DNA of 26,625 bases, taken from WJKK01 sp964638225. GTDB lineage: Bacteria > Patescibacteriota > WWE3 > UBA101185 > UBA10185. The notes below the pieces were generated by a model. That model was not told the origin of the DNA, made no database searches, and was given only the letters and a program-made list of their open reading frames with translations. The stretch is taken from positions 1 through 26,625 of the forward strand of contig CAZWYL010000010.1 in the NCBI GenBank assembly GCA_964638225.1, written 5' to 3'. This document shows, one piece after another, positions 7,353-14,657 of the stretch. Position 1 is the stretch's first letter. Each line of letters begins with the position of its first letter. The position numbers and the translations under genes were made by a program.

Positions 7353-8716
7353 TAACTTAAATTGTACTGTAAAGCAAAACCTAACGTCAACCACAAAAGC
7401 AAGTGAACCTGCTGAGATGTTATCAAGAAATGATCAAAGAAGCCTAAAAGCACAAGATGTAAAACTAAGATTAAAAGGAACTGACCCTCTCTTTTTGAAG
7501 AAGTAGAAATACTATTTTTTAAAGTAAATAAAATTCTCCTAATTAAAGCACCTAAAAACAGAGTGAAAAAGAAAATCGCAAAAACGCCAGATTCAACAAA
7601 AATAAGGACATAGATGTTGTGAATAGGTTGAGGAAATTTTGGAAATCCTAAACGAACTGCGTAAAGATCTGCAAATAAAGTAAAATTGTTAAAACCCGCT
7701 CCAAAAAGAAACTTCTCAAAAATTAACTCATACCCCATTATTAAAAGGTTTTTCCTATAAACAATAGAAGGATGCACAACTCTACCGGGAAATATAAAAA
7801 GAAGTCCCGTAATCAGCAAACCTAGGAGGATGTAAGCCAAGGGAACCCAATTTACAACTCTGTCATAACAACTTTTATCAAGAAAAAATCTTCCCTTTAT
7901 CATAAATACCGACAAAACAAAGCTAAAAACAAAACTTAACAAAACGAAGTAACTAAAATTTAAAATTAAAGTTATAAAACCTAAAAGACAAATAAAAAGA
8001 TACAGAATCCTTGGATTAGCTCGAAAATCTTTCTCTGAATTATTTCCAAAAGAGCGATTCACAATACTCGTGATCAATCCAAACATCAAGAAAAGCAACC
8101 CAAAACTTAGAAAAGCGGCGAAAGCGTTGGGGTGTCTGAATGTCCCGTAAGGAGGTACTCTAGAAATTCCGAAAAGATTTTCTCTGGCAATTCGCGGAGT
8201 GGAAATACTGTAGGGCTGCTCTCCAAAAAACAGATAGTTGTTAAAGACACTCCCTTGATTTACCCACTGCAAAATCCCCAAAAAGCTTAACAAAAAAACC
8301 AATACAGAAAAGATTTTTAGAAGGATCGGATAGTCCTGCTTAAAAGAACGTTGAGAAAAGACATAAAAAGCAAATCCCGCATAAAGAAAAAGCCTCAAAA
8401 AAGCATAAAAAGAAGGTATAAAGGAAGAGGACCCTAGAACCGATAAGAAAACACTAACTAAAAATAAAATCAAAAAAACAAAGGCTTTGGAACCTGAAAC
8501 TAAATGCTTTCTCAATGTACGCAGCAATTCAGGAAACGTAAAAAACAAAAGGGCGGTTACAAGTATATCCTGCACATAAATAGTGGGAATTAGATAATCA
8601 ATCAATTTTCCATACACATAAGACATTTCAGAAATATAATGTTTGCCCAAATTCAAAGGCGTGGAAAGAACCGTTAAATAAAATAAAGTATTTTCTAGAC
8701 GTTTATGTAATTTCAT
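7352..8716 (-). CDS. O-antigen ligase/polymerase-like membrane protein (WaaL/Wzy family)
   Basis: This polytopic membrane protein has 454 residues and about ten or more hydrophobic segments. The segment GTFRHPNAFAAFLSFGLLFL and the later QPIHNIYVLIFVESGVFAIFFF are hallmark stretches of the O-antigen ligase family, in which a large outer loop lies before the H-N.y motif. Members join or polymerise lipid-linked glycans on the outer face of the membrane. The ATG overlaps the gatD stop (ATGA) and its own stop overlaps the lipoprotein start, so it sits in a tightly coupled set with murT-gatD. In a cell of likely monoderm type the glycan could be a wall or surface polymer, but the substrate cannot be told from sequence. 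Confidence 0.85.
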   Translation of the reverse strand: MKLHKRLENTLFYLTVLSTPLNLGKHYISEMSYVYGKLIDYLIPTIYVQDILVTALLFFTFPELLRTLRKHLVSGSKAFVFLILFLVSVFLSVLGSSSFIPSFYAFLRLFLYAGFAFYVFSQRSFKQDYPILLKIFSVLVFLLSFLGILQWVNQGSVFNNYLFFGEQPYSISTPRIARENLFGISRVPPYGTFRHPNAFAAFLSFGLLFLMFGLITSIVNRSFGNNSEKDFRANPRILYLFICLLGFITLILNFSYFVLLSFVFSFVLSVFMIKGRFFLDKSCYDRVVNWVPLAYILLGLLITGLLFIFPGRVVHPSIVYRKNLLIMGYELIFEKFLFGAGFNNFTLFADLYAVRLGFPKFPQPIHNIYVLIFVESGVFAIFFFTLFLGALIRRILFTLKNSISTSSKREGQFLLILVLHLVLLGFFDHFLITSQQVHLLLWLTLGFALQYNLS

Positions 8717-9492
8717 CTGACCAGCTCTTTAGAGCGAGCATGGGCAGAAATAATTACTGAGTCATCGAGTTCATCAAGTTTTGGAATCTCTAAACTTTGA
8801 GCTATCAAAAAATCCGCTAAGTGGGGATTTCTGGCCAATACTGGACCGTGGAGATAAGTTCCGATAGTTCCCTTGTAAAGTACTCCTTCAGTAGAATCAA
8901 CTACATTATTTCCACAATCCCTTGAAGTGAATCCAAGCGGGGACAGTTTCTCAGGCAAATAGGTTAAGCCTCCGTGGTTCTCGAATCCAACTAACGTATT
9001 TCCAACCTGGTTGTTATTTTTAAAATATGGATCAGCCATCAACTTATCGTTTATTTCTACTACAATATTACCTATACTGCGTCTTGCCTTATTTGAAGAA
9101 ACGGGCGCTTCCGTATAAAAATCTAAAAAGGAAAGACCTTCTAACTCTGCTCCATCAGCTCCCTTATAATAGTTACCTAGGAGTTGGTAAGAACCACAAA
9201 TAAACAGACCTGCTCCACCCTTTTCCAAGTAAGGTAGTAAAGAAGAGGCCTTTCTATCCAAAAAATCTCGGTATATCTTCTGCTGGGATAAATCAGGTCC
9301 TCCTCCCATAAAAACTAAGTTAATTTTAGAAAATAAGTCATTGTCTAAAGAAGAATTCAAACCTATCTCTATCACATCTACACTAAAGCCTCGTCTAAGC
9401 GCTCTTTGCTCCAGTATCTCTACATTACCTCTGTCTCCATATAAGTTTAGATGTTCTGGGTAGAACCATCCAATAGTCAAAGTTTTTTTCAT
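8713..9492 (-). CDS. gatD: Lipid II isoglutaminyl synthase, glutaminase subunit GatD
   Basis: A class I glutamine amidotransferase of the CobB/CobQ type, 259 residues. GatD hydrolyses glutamine and passes ammonia to MurT, which amidates the D-glutamate of the peptidoglycan stem on lipid II. The nucleophile is C99 in GAGLFICGSYQLLG and the histidine is H215 in GTYLHGPVL. The GatD-type middle part is present as RRSIGNIVVE and TLVGFENHGGLTYL. Start and stop both overlap their neighbours by four bases (ATGA), and the pairing with murT just upstream fixes the identity better than sequence alone. It begins MKKTLTIGWFYPEHLNLYGDRGN, typical of the family. Confidence 0.93.
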   Translation of the reverse strand: MKKTLTIGWFYPEHLNLYGDRGNVEILEQRALRRGFSVDVIEIGLNSSLDNDLFSKINLVFMGGGPDLSQQKIYRDFLDRKASSLLPYLEKGGAGLFICGSYQLLGNYYKGADGAELEGLSFLDFYTEAPVSSNKARRSIGNIVVEINDKLMADPYFKNNNQVGNTLVGFENHGGLTYLPEKLSPLGFTSRDCGNNVVDSTEGVLYKGTIGTYLHGPVLARNPHLADFLIAQSLEIPKLDELDDSVIISAHARSKELVR

Positions 9493-10664
9493 AAAATGTC
9501 CGAACCGGTAATTAACTGCCTAAACTCTAACATAGCAGAGTAATTTGGCAAAACCATTATTCTCTGTCCTTTTAGTTCCACTAAATTCTCCCTGTTCAAA
9601 TCAAAGACTTGTTCGGCAGAATCCACACCTGCATAATCCAGACGAATCTGCATATCCAAAAACCTCGTACCACTCACATATACATTATGTCCTTCACAAA
9701 TCCTCCGCAAGAAATCAGGCTCAATATCATAAATCCAGGAAACATCTCTGCCGTCAGGTATTTTGTCGTTCAAAATAAACAGCAAAGAATCATACCCTAT
9801 CTTTTCCTTGAAAAGCATTTTTAGATTATTGTTTAAACTAGCAGGATTTTTTGCAAGAAATATATAAAACTCTTTTCCAAATTTAGCAACTCTTTCTCCA
9901 CGACCAAAAGCAGGTTCAAAATTTTTTAGATAATCAGGAATTTTTTGTCTATCAACGCCAAGCTCAGAAGCTGCTGTAACGGCTGCATTAACATTGCGAG
10001 CATTGAAGGATCCCACTAAGAGCGTGTACTTTAGAAAGCCAGTGTCATCGCTAAAACTAATCACGTCAACCCCGTACTTTTTATATAAATCTACAACTGC
10101 ACTGAAACCCTCATCTGAAGAATTTACAATCAAAGATGGCTTAAATTCCTCCTCGGATTCCTGAGTAATTATATTCTTGAGAGCGTCTAACCATCTTTTC
10201 ATAATGGTAGCTATCTCACCATAGCGATCAAGCTGGTCCCGCGAAAGGCTGGTTAAAAGTAAATAATCAGGAGTGATTTTCTCTAAAAGAAAAGGTAAAT
10301 TGAACTCATCAACCTCAAATACAGCAAAATCATCTACAACCCGGCCAAAAAAATTTGTTCTCAAAAGTATACTGGTCAAGATTCCGTTAAGTAAATTAGC
10401 TCCTGAAGCATTGTGTGTTACTGAATATCCAGAAGATCTTAACAGATGGGTAAGTAAGGCGGAAGTTGTGGTTTTCCCATTGGTCCCGCTAATAAAAACA
10501 ATTCCTTTAGAAAAAAAAGAATCTTTATTTTCTTTTAATTTCTTCCATATAGCAGGATATATTTTTTGTACTAGATGGCCAGGCCAAGTATATCCATTTC
10601 CTAAATGAAATATTTTAATAAACTTGCTGAAAAATTTAGTTAACCAACTAATTAAAAAAAGCAT
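9489..10664 (-). CDS. murT: Lipid II isoglutaminyl synthase, Mur ligase subunit MurT (short form)
   Basis: An ATP-dependent Mur ligase family protein that forms the amidating complex with GatD. The 391 residues include the P-loop GTNGKTTT (60-67), VFEVDEFNL, SRDQLDRYGE and a C-terminal DUF1727-like part ending with LPNYSAMLEFRQL. The four-cysteine zinc ribbon I expect in the middle domain of Staphylococcus-type MurT is absent, which explains the shorter length. I choose the ATG at 10664 because a perfect TATAAT ends six bases before it. The longer in-frame start at 10748 would translate the DnaA-trio array into an artificial run of tyrosines. The -10 and start codon overlap a DnaA box, so DnaA or origin activity may influence expression. 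Confidence 0.9.
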   Translation of the reverse strand: MLFLISWLTKFFSKFIKIFHLGNGYTWPGHLVQKIYPAIWKKLKENKDSFFSKGIVFISGTNGKTTTSALLTHLLRSSGYSVTHNASGANLLNGILTSILLRTNFFGRVVDDFAVFEVDEFNLPFLLEKITPDYLLLTSLSRDQLDRYGEIATIMKRWLDALKNIITQESEEEFKPSLIVNSSDEGFSAVVDLYKKYGVDVISFSDDTGFLKYTLLVGSFNARNVNAAVTAASELGVDRQKIPDYLKNFEPAFGRGERVAKFGKEFYIFLAKNPASLNNNLKMLFKEKIGYDSLLFILNDKIPDGRDVSWIYDIEPDFLRRICEGHNVYVSGTRFLDMQIRLDYAGVDSAEQVFDLNRENLVELKGQRIMVLPNYSAMLEFRQLITGSDIL

Positions 10665-11008
10665 ATCCACATTATATGTCATTGTTTTATATATAAATAA
10701 TACGTAGTAATAATAGTAGTAATGTGGATATGTAGATGAATTCCCCATTTCTTTTAGGTGAAGCCTGAAATTCCGTGCGTTTCTGTGAATAAGTTAGTTT
10801 GGTTTTTATTATGGTTGGCAGCGCTTTCTATAGCTGATTAAAACCTTTTCCTAAAGGATTTTATTTTGTTGAAAACTCTTCTTATTTTGTGGATTTTGGT
10901 GTGGATAACTTCTTTTATTTATCCACATGTCTTAGAGTGTTAAAAAATTTCTCCACAGGTATCCTCAGTTAATCCCCATATAGTCCACATCGTTCGAAAA
11001 TAGTTATT
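10663..11008. other. oriC: Probable replication origin (oriC): DnaA boxes, DnaA-trios and AT-rich unwinding region
   Basis: This spacer holds no gene. On the minus strand ATATCCACA (10731-10723) is followed directly by six in-phase triplets, TTA CTA CTA TTA TTA CTA (10722-10705), and then by an AT-rich stretch (about 10703-10677). That is the box/trio/unwinding order described in B. subtilis. A 12-base inverted copy, ATATCCACATTA, occurs at 10663-10674 and 10731-10720 and brackets the unwinding region. More boxes are TGTGAATAA (10784-10792), TGTGGATTT (10888-10896, one mismatch), TGTGGATAA (10900-10908) and TTATCCACA (10919-10927). Weaker ones are at 10949-10957 and 10981-10989. Genes to the left point left and those beyond dnaA point right. 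Confidence 0.85.
10671..10676 (-). promoter_or_regulatory. -10 box of murT inside the origin
   Basis: TATAAT on the minus strand, six bases before the ATG at 10664, so the mRNA should be leaderless. It abuts the DnaA box ATATCCACA at 10663-10671. Confidence 0.7.
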
Positions 11009-12481
11009 TTAAATTGTCTGGATAAGACTTTTAATGTTTTCAATGTCTTGGCGCGTTCGGGGTTTTTCTTGCATTAGGTCAGCTATTTTCTCGGCCCCAT
11101 GCATCACTGTTGTGTGATCGCGTCCCCCCAGAAGTTCTCCAATAGCAACCAAAGGGGTGTCCGTCATGTTTCTTAAAAGGTACATAGCTATCTGTCTTGG
11201 AACAACAATTTTTTTTGTTCTTCTTCGGCCTTTAATTTCCGTTTTGTTTATTTGGTAGTATTTACAGACAGCTTTCATAATTGCATTTGGATTTGCTACT
11301 TCTCTTTTTTCCACTACTATTTGTCCCAAGGCCTCTGCTGCCATTTCTATAGAAGCTTCTTTTCCGCTGGCCAAGGCCTCGGAAAGAACTTGAATATAAG
11401 CACCTTTTAGCTCTCTTATGTTTGTATCTACTTTTGCTGCTATAAAGTCAATTACTTTATTAGGGATGGGTTCATTATTTGTATCTCTTCTGCTTCTTAA
11501 TATTGCTGTTCTAATCTCTAAGTTCGGATGTTGAATGTCTGCTGTTATACCACTTCCAAATCTTGAGGTAATTCTTTCTTCTAAATTGACAAAATCTTTG
11601 GGAGGACGATCTGATGTCAAGATTATTTGTTTTCCTGATAAGTGTAAAGTGTTAAAGGTGTGGAAAAATTCTTGCTGAGTGGAGTCCTTCCCTACAATAA
11701 ATTGAATGTCATCTATTATAAGTACGTCGGCACTTCTGAATTTTTTTCTGAATTGGTCTATTTGATAATTTTTTCCTTTTCCGGTTTGTATAGCTTCTAT
11801 AAGTTCGTTTGCAAACTGTTCTCCAGTTGTATAGAGAACTTTTAAATTTGGTTTTTCTTTAACTATCTTATTCCCTATCGCCTGCACCAAGTGGGTTTTA
11901 CCTAGACCTACCCCTGAGTATAGAAATAGGGGATTATAATCGCTTCCAGGGTTGTCTGCTATTGCCAAAGCTATAGAAAAAGCCAGCCGATTGTTGTCTC
12001 CCATGATGTAGTTGTCAAAAGTGAATTGAAGAGATAGATTGGAATTGAAACTTCTTTCTTTTTGCTTTTTCTTGAATTCAAATAGAGGAGCTTTTTCTGT
12101 TTCTTGTTTATCCGCTGGTTTTTTTTGAATTGTATCTTTTGGTTTTTTAGAGCCGTTGTCGTTCAGAGCATTTTTATCTACTTTAAAGATGATTTTATAA
12201 TCTCCTTTGCCTATCTTGTTTACACTCGTTTGAATTAAGGGTTCAAAGTTTTTAAGTTGGTCTTTTGCATGAGCGGTGGGACATACTATTTCTAGAGAAT
12301 TTTCGGTGAGATTTTGAGCGTGACTTTTTTCCGCCCAGGTTTTATATGTGTATTCAGATAGGTTTAACTGCAAATGGCCGAGCACACCTCTCCACAAGCT
12401 CTCCACATCAATTTTTTGATTATCTTTAGAAGAGTTTTTAGTTCCGGTATCAACGGTAGTTTTTGCTTGTTTCAAGGACAT
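11009..12481 (-). CDS. dnaA: Chromosomal replication initiator DnaA
   Basis: Full-length DnaA, 490 residues. Domain I (about 27-100) contains WRGVLGHLQLNLSEYTYKTW. A charged domain II linker follows (about 101-150). Domain III, the AAA+ ATPase, has Walker A GVGLGKTH with K195, Walker B VLIIDD (253-258) and the arginine-finger region SRFGSG. Domain IV carries the box-recognition signature GGRDHTTVMH (452-461) after a basic KGRRRTKK loop. It assembles on DnaA boxes and trios to open the origin. DnaA boxes flank the gene on both sides, which fits autoregulation as well as initiation. Unlike the plus-strand replication genes beyond it, it is on the minus strand. By hand count the G and C totals on the plus strand across it are nearly equal, whereas samples of neighbours are clearly skewed. 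Confidence 0.98.
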   Translation of the reverse strand: MSLKQAKTTVDTGTKNSSKDNQKIDVESLWRGVLGHLQLNLSEYTYKTWAEKSHAQNLTENSLEIVCPTAHAKDQLKNFEPLIQTSVNKIGKGDYKIIFKVDKNALNDNGSKKPKDTIQKKPADKQETEKAPLFEFKKKQKERSFNSNLSLQFTFDNYIMGDNNRLAFSIALAIADNPGSDYNPLFLYSGVGLGKTHLVQAIGNKIVKEKPNLKVLYTTGEQFANELIEAIQTGKGKNYQIDQFRKKFRSADVLIIDDIQFIVGKDSTQQEFFHTFNTLHLSGKQIILTSDRPPKDFVNLEERITSRFGSGITADIQHPNLEIRTAILRSRRDTNNEPIPNKVIDFIAAKVDTNIRELKGAYIQVLSEALASGKEASIEMAAEALGQIVVEKREVANPNAIMKAVCKYYQINKTEIKGRRRTKKIVVPRQIAMYLLRNMTDTPLVAIGELLGGRDHTTVMHGAEKIADLMQEKPRTRQDIENIKSLIQTI

Positions 12482-12536
12482 TTTCTGATTTATTTTTATA
12501 AAAAGTTTCTGTAGAAAACCGTTTCAAAATTAATAT

Positions 12537-12565
12537 TGTGTATAACTTTAACTAAGTTATCCACA
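12537..12565. promoter_or_regulatory. Two DnaA boxes upstream of dnaA
   Basis: TGTGTATAA (12537-12545, reverse of TTATACACA) and TTATCCACA (12557-12565) face each other within the dnaA-rpmH spacer. Both fit TTATNCACA. They may autoregulate dnaA or form a second part of the origin. Confidence 0.7.
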
Positions 12566-12632
12566 TTGTTAAAGCAATGTATGTTGAACTGTTTCGTTGC
12601 GGACGCTTTTGTAATCTTTGTTTGTGCTTATG

Positions 12633-12661
12633 TTGACTAATTTTGTGACTTCCGTTATTAT
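12633..12661 (+). promoter_or_regulatory. Promoter of the rpmH-rnpA-yidD-yidC operon
   Basis: TTGACT (12633-12638), a 17-base spacer and TATTAT (12656-12661), with only nine bases before the rpmH ATG. There is no Shine-Dalgarno, so the leader should be absent or about two bases. Confidence 0.75.
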
Positions 12662-12670
12662 TCCTTCGCT

Positions 12671-12840
12671 ATGCCTAAAAGAACTTGGCAACCAAAAAAG
12701 AAGAAAAGATTAAGAAAGCACGGGTTTTTAAAACTTATGCGAACTAAAAGTGGTAGAAAGATTTTGAAAGAGAGAAGAAAAAAAGGCCGCAAGGAGCTTT
12801 CTCGATCTTACAAAGGAAAACAGAAGCGCAATATTAAGTA
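12671..12840 (+). CDS. rpmH: Ribosomal protein L34, full length only after a -1 shift at 12778-12784
   Basis: L34 of the large ribosomal subunit. The first 38 codons are convincing: MPKRTWQPKKKKRLRKHGF, then MRTKSGRKILKERRKK. In the given sequence that frame then reads AARSFLDLT and stops at 12845-12847, losing the conserved GRK.L end. One base back, the same DNA gives GRKELSRSYKGKQKRNIK and a TAA at 12838-12840, directly before the rnpA ATG. The switch point is the heptamer A AAA AAG (12778-12784), in the exact zero-frame phase used for -1 frameshifting in E. coli dnaX. So either ribosomes shift here, or one A has been lost from an A7 run in the assembly or the strain. L34 is followed by rnpA as in most bacteria. 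The identity is sure; the cause of the frame break is not. Confidence 0.85.
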
Positions 12841-13236
12841 ATGCTAAAGAAAAGAAACAGACTTTTAACTAATTTTGAATTTCGTACAACTAGGCGTTAC
12901 GGGAAAAGTTTTTCTTCTAAATATTTTCAGCTCTTTTATCTTTTTAGAGGTGATGAAGAAACTCGCGACAAGCGACAGGAAGATAGTGGTTTTGCTTCCA
13001 AGGCCCCTACAAAAGTTGGAATTGTGGTTTCTAAAAAGCTTTCCAAAAAAGCTGTGGTTAGAAATAGAATAAAAAGAGTATTTCGTGAAATAGTGCGCAG
13101 AAACTTTGATAAAATAAAACCTGGGTTTTGGATAGTAGTCCAACCCAAAAGAAAAAGTTTAGAAACAGACTATGAAAAGATTAACACTGAGTTTACTAAA
13201 ATTTTACAGAAAGCACCTTTCTCCAAGGACCTATAA
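12841..13236 (+). CDS. rnpA: Ribonuclease P protein component
   Basis: The protein subunit of RNase P, which helps the RNA subunit bind and cut pre-tRNA 5' leaders. It has 131 residues. It begins LKKRNRLLTNFEFRTTRRYGKSF and carries the RNR signature in KAVVRNRIKRVFREIVRR (RNRIKR at 74-79), followed by FWIVVQPK. A charged insertion of some twenty residues (about 37-57, GDEETRDKRQEDSG) separates two central strands and is not typical. The ATG follows the rpmH stop with no space, and no Shine-Dalgarno is visible, so translation is probably coupled to rpmH. That makes the frame in which rpmH ends directly relevant to rnpA expression. It overlaps yidD by 65 bases. Confidence 0.95.
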   Translation: MLKKRNRLLTNFEFRTTRRYGKSFSSKYFQLFYLFRGDEETRDKRQEDSGFASKAPTKVGIVVSKKLSKKAVVRNRIKRVFREIVRRNFDKIKPGFWIVVQPKRKSLETDYEKINTEFTKILQKAPFSKDL

Positions 13237-13387
13237 CATGAGTACTTGCAGATTTACACCCAGCTGCTCCATCTACACGAAAGAAGCTGTTGAAAAATAT
13301 GGCGTTTTAAGAGGCTTGTTTAAAGGTTTTTTAAGAGTACTTCGGTGCAATCCTTTTGCTAAGGGAGGTTATGATCCTGTAGACTAA
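13172..13387 (+). CDS. yidD: Membrane protein insertion efficiency factor YidD
   Basis: This 71-residue protein has the family core CRFTPSCSIYTKEAVEKYG, with C26 and C32, then RGLFKGFLRVLRCNPFAKGGYDPV. YidD lies at the inner face of the membrane and assists insertion of proteins by YidC. The start at 13172 (MKRLTLSLLKFYRKHLSP) agrees with the usual YidD beginning, an amphipathic basic helix, although it lies 65 bases inside rnpA in another frame. Such an rnpA-yidD overlap is common in bacteria. yidC starts 13 bases after its stop. Confidence 0.95.
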   Translation: MKRLTLSLLKFYRKHLSPRTYNMSTCRFTPSCSIYTKEAVEKYGVLRGLFKGFLRVLRCNPFAKGGYDPVD

Positions 13388-13400
13388 CAGGACTATACAT

Positions 13401-14186
13401 ATGATCAGCACAGTATGGCAGACAATTCTTGTTTCCCCTCTTCTTAATTTACTGGTGGCTTTGTATCAGGGCGTGGGAAATTTAGGAGTTTCTATAATTT
13501 TAATGACGCTGTTAATTCGCAGCGCACTTCTTCCGGTAATGCTTCCCGCTTTTAAGAGTATGAAAAAGCAAAAAGACTTAAAGCCCGAATTGGATAAAAT
13601 TCGAGAGAAGTTTAAATATGACAAGCAAAAACAGGCCGAGAAGCAGATGGAGTTATTTAGGGAACATGGCATAAATCCTGCTTCTGGGTGTATTACACAG
13701 CTAATTACTCTTTTGATTCTTTTCGCATTGTTTGGTGTAATACGCAAATTTACTACAGCAGAAGGTGTTAGTGAGATTAATGATATGATTTATTTTTCTT
13801 TTTTGAAGTTGGAGGAAGGTGTAGGACTAAACACTAAATTTCTATATTTGGATTTAGCTAAACCGGATCCTTATTTTATATTTGCTTTTCTTTCAGGAGG
13901 TCTGCAGCTTATTTCCACGAAATTAAGTATGGTGCATAATAAGATGGGAGAGAAAGTTGCCAAAGATACCCCGGAGAAAAGCGATGATCTGGCGTTTAAT
14001 ATGCAGCAGCAAATGCTCTACACAATGCCCATCATGAATGTTATAGTAGGTATCACACTGCCCTCCGGAATAGTTCTTTACATGTTGACTGCCGCGTTCT
14101 TTTCGATTGTACAAAATTTATTTATACACGGAACGGAAGGTCTAGAACCCTTTTTTGACAGAGCTAGAAAATGGATAAAAAGATAG
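13401..14186 (+). CDS. yidC: Membrane protein insertase YidC/Oxa1
   Basis: The insertase inserts and folds membrane proteins, alone or with SecYEG. At 261 residues it is the short form without the large periplasmic domain of Gram-negative YidC. The conserved arginine of the hydrophilic groove is R40 in LLIRSALLPV. A basic/acidic coiled-coil loop follows (about 54-90, KKQKDLKPELDKIREKFK), then hydrophobic segments at about 95-112, 150-165, and the pair within MPIMNVIVGITLPSGIVLYMLT. The ATG at 13401 has no Shine-Dalgarno. The gene overlaps jag by 16 bases, as in many bacteria where the two are co-regulated. Confidence 0.95.
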   Translation: MISTVWQTILVSPLLNLLVALYQGVGNLGVSIILMTLLIRSALLPVMLPAFKSMKKQKDLKPELDKIREKFKYDKQKQAEKQMELFREHGINPASGCITQLITLLILFALFGVIRKFTTAEGVSEINDMIYFSFLKLEEGVGLNTKFLYLDLAKPDPYFIFAFLSGGLQLISTKLSMVHNKMGEKVAKDTPEKSDDLAFNMQQQMLYTMPIMNVIVGITLPSGIVLYMLTAAFFSIVQNLFIHGTEGLEPFFDRARKWIKR

Positions 14187-14650
14187 AAGAATTAAAAAAT
14201 ATATTAGAAGAGATTTTTAAGTATTTGGAAATAGATCCAAAATTTACTATAGATGATACCGATGGCGATTTATTGGTAGAAATTTGGGACGGTGATCTAA
14301 GTTTTCTGATTGGTTATAGAGGACGTTGCCTCAAAGCCTTAAAGAACTATCTAAGCCTAGCGCTTAACCGAAATTTGGAGGAGGATGAGTGGGTCCGCGT
14401 GACAGTAGATATAGAAGGCTACTTGGCACGCCGTAGAGAAAAGGTTGAAGAAATTGCCCGTAACTATATAGACAAAGTTAGATTTTTTGGACACGAGGTT
14501 TCTTTACCTAACATGGATTCTTCAGAGCGCTACATAGTTCACACCTATGTAAATGAGTATCCTGATATAGATTCGGAAAGTGAAGGAAAAGGTTTCAATA
14601 GGCATGTGGTCTTAAAGCCTTTAAATCAAGAGGAACAAAACCAGGAGTAA
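14171..14650 (+). CDS. jag: KH/R3H RNA-binding protein Jag (KhpB-like)
   Basis: This RNA-binding protein of 159 residues has a type II KH domain, with GYRG (48-51) inside SFLIGYRGRCLKALKNYLSLA, and an R3H domain with R120-x3-H124 in SSERYIVHTYV, followed by GFNRHVVLKP. The N-terminal Jag_N domain of the longer Firmicutes proteins is missing. KhpB/Jag homologues bind many RNAs and affect cell elongation and division. The start at 14171 overlaps the yidC end by 16 bases in another frame. dnaN begins seven bases after the stop. Confidence 0.92.
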   Translation: MDKKIEELKNILEEIFKYLEIDPKFTIDDTDGDLLVEIWDGDLSFLIGYRGRCLKALKNYLSLALNRNLEEDEWVRVTVDIEGYLARRREKVEEIARNYIDKVRFFGHEVSLPNMDSSERYIVHTYVNEYPDIDSESEGKGFNRHVVLKPLNQEEQNQE

Positions 14651-14657
14651 AACAAAA

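Noticed and set aside
10665..10748. A longer MurT N-terminus with a run of six tyrosines
   Set aside because: The tyrosines come from the DnaA-trio triplets, and a perfect -10 box lies six bases before the internal ATG at 10664. The extension looks like non-coding origin DNA.
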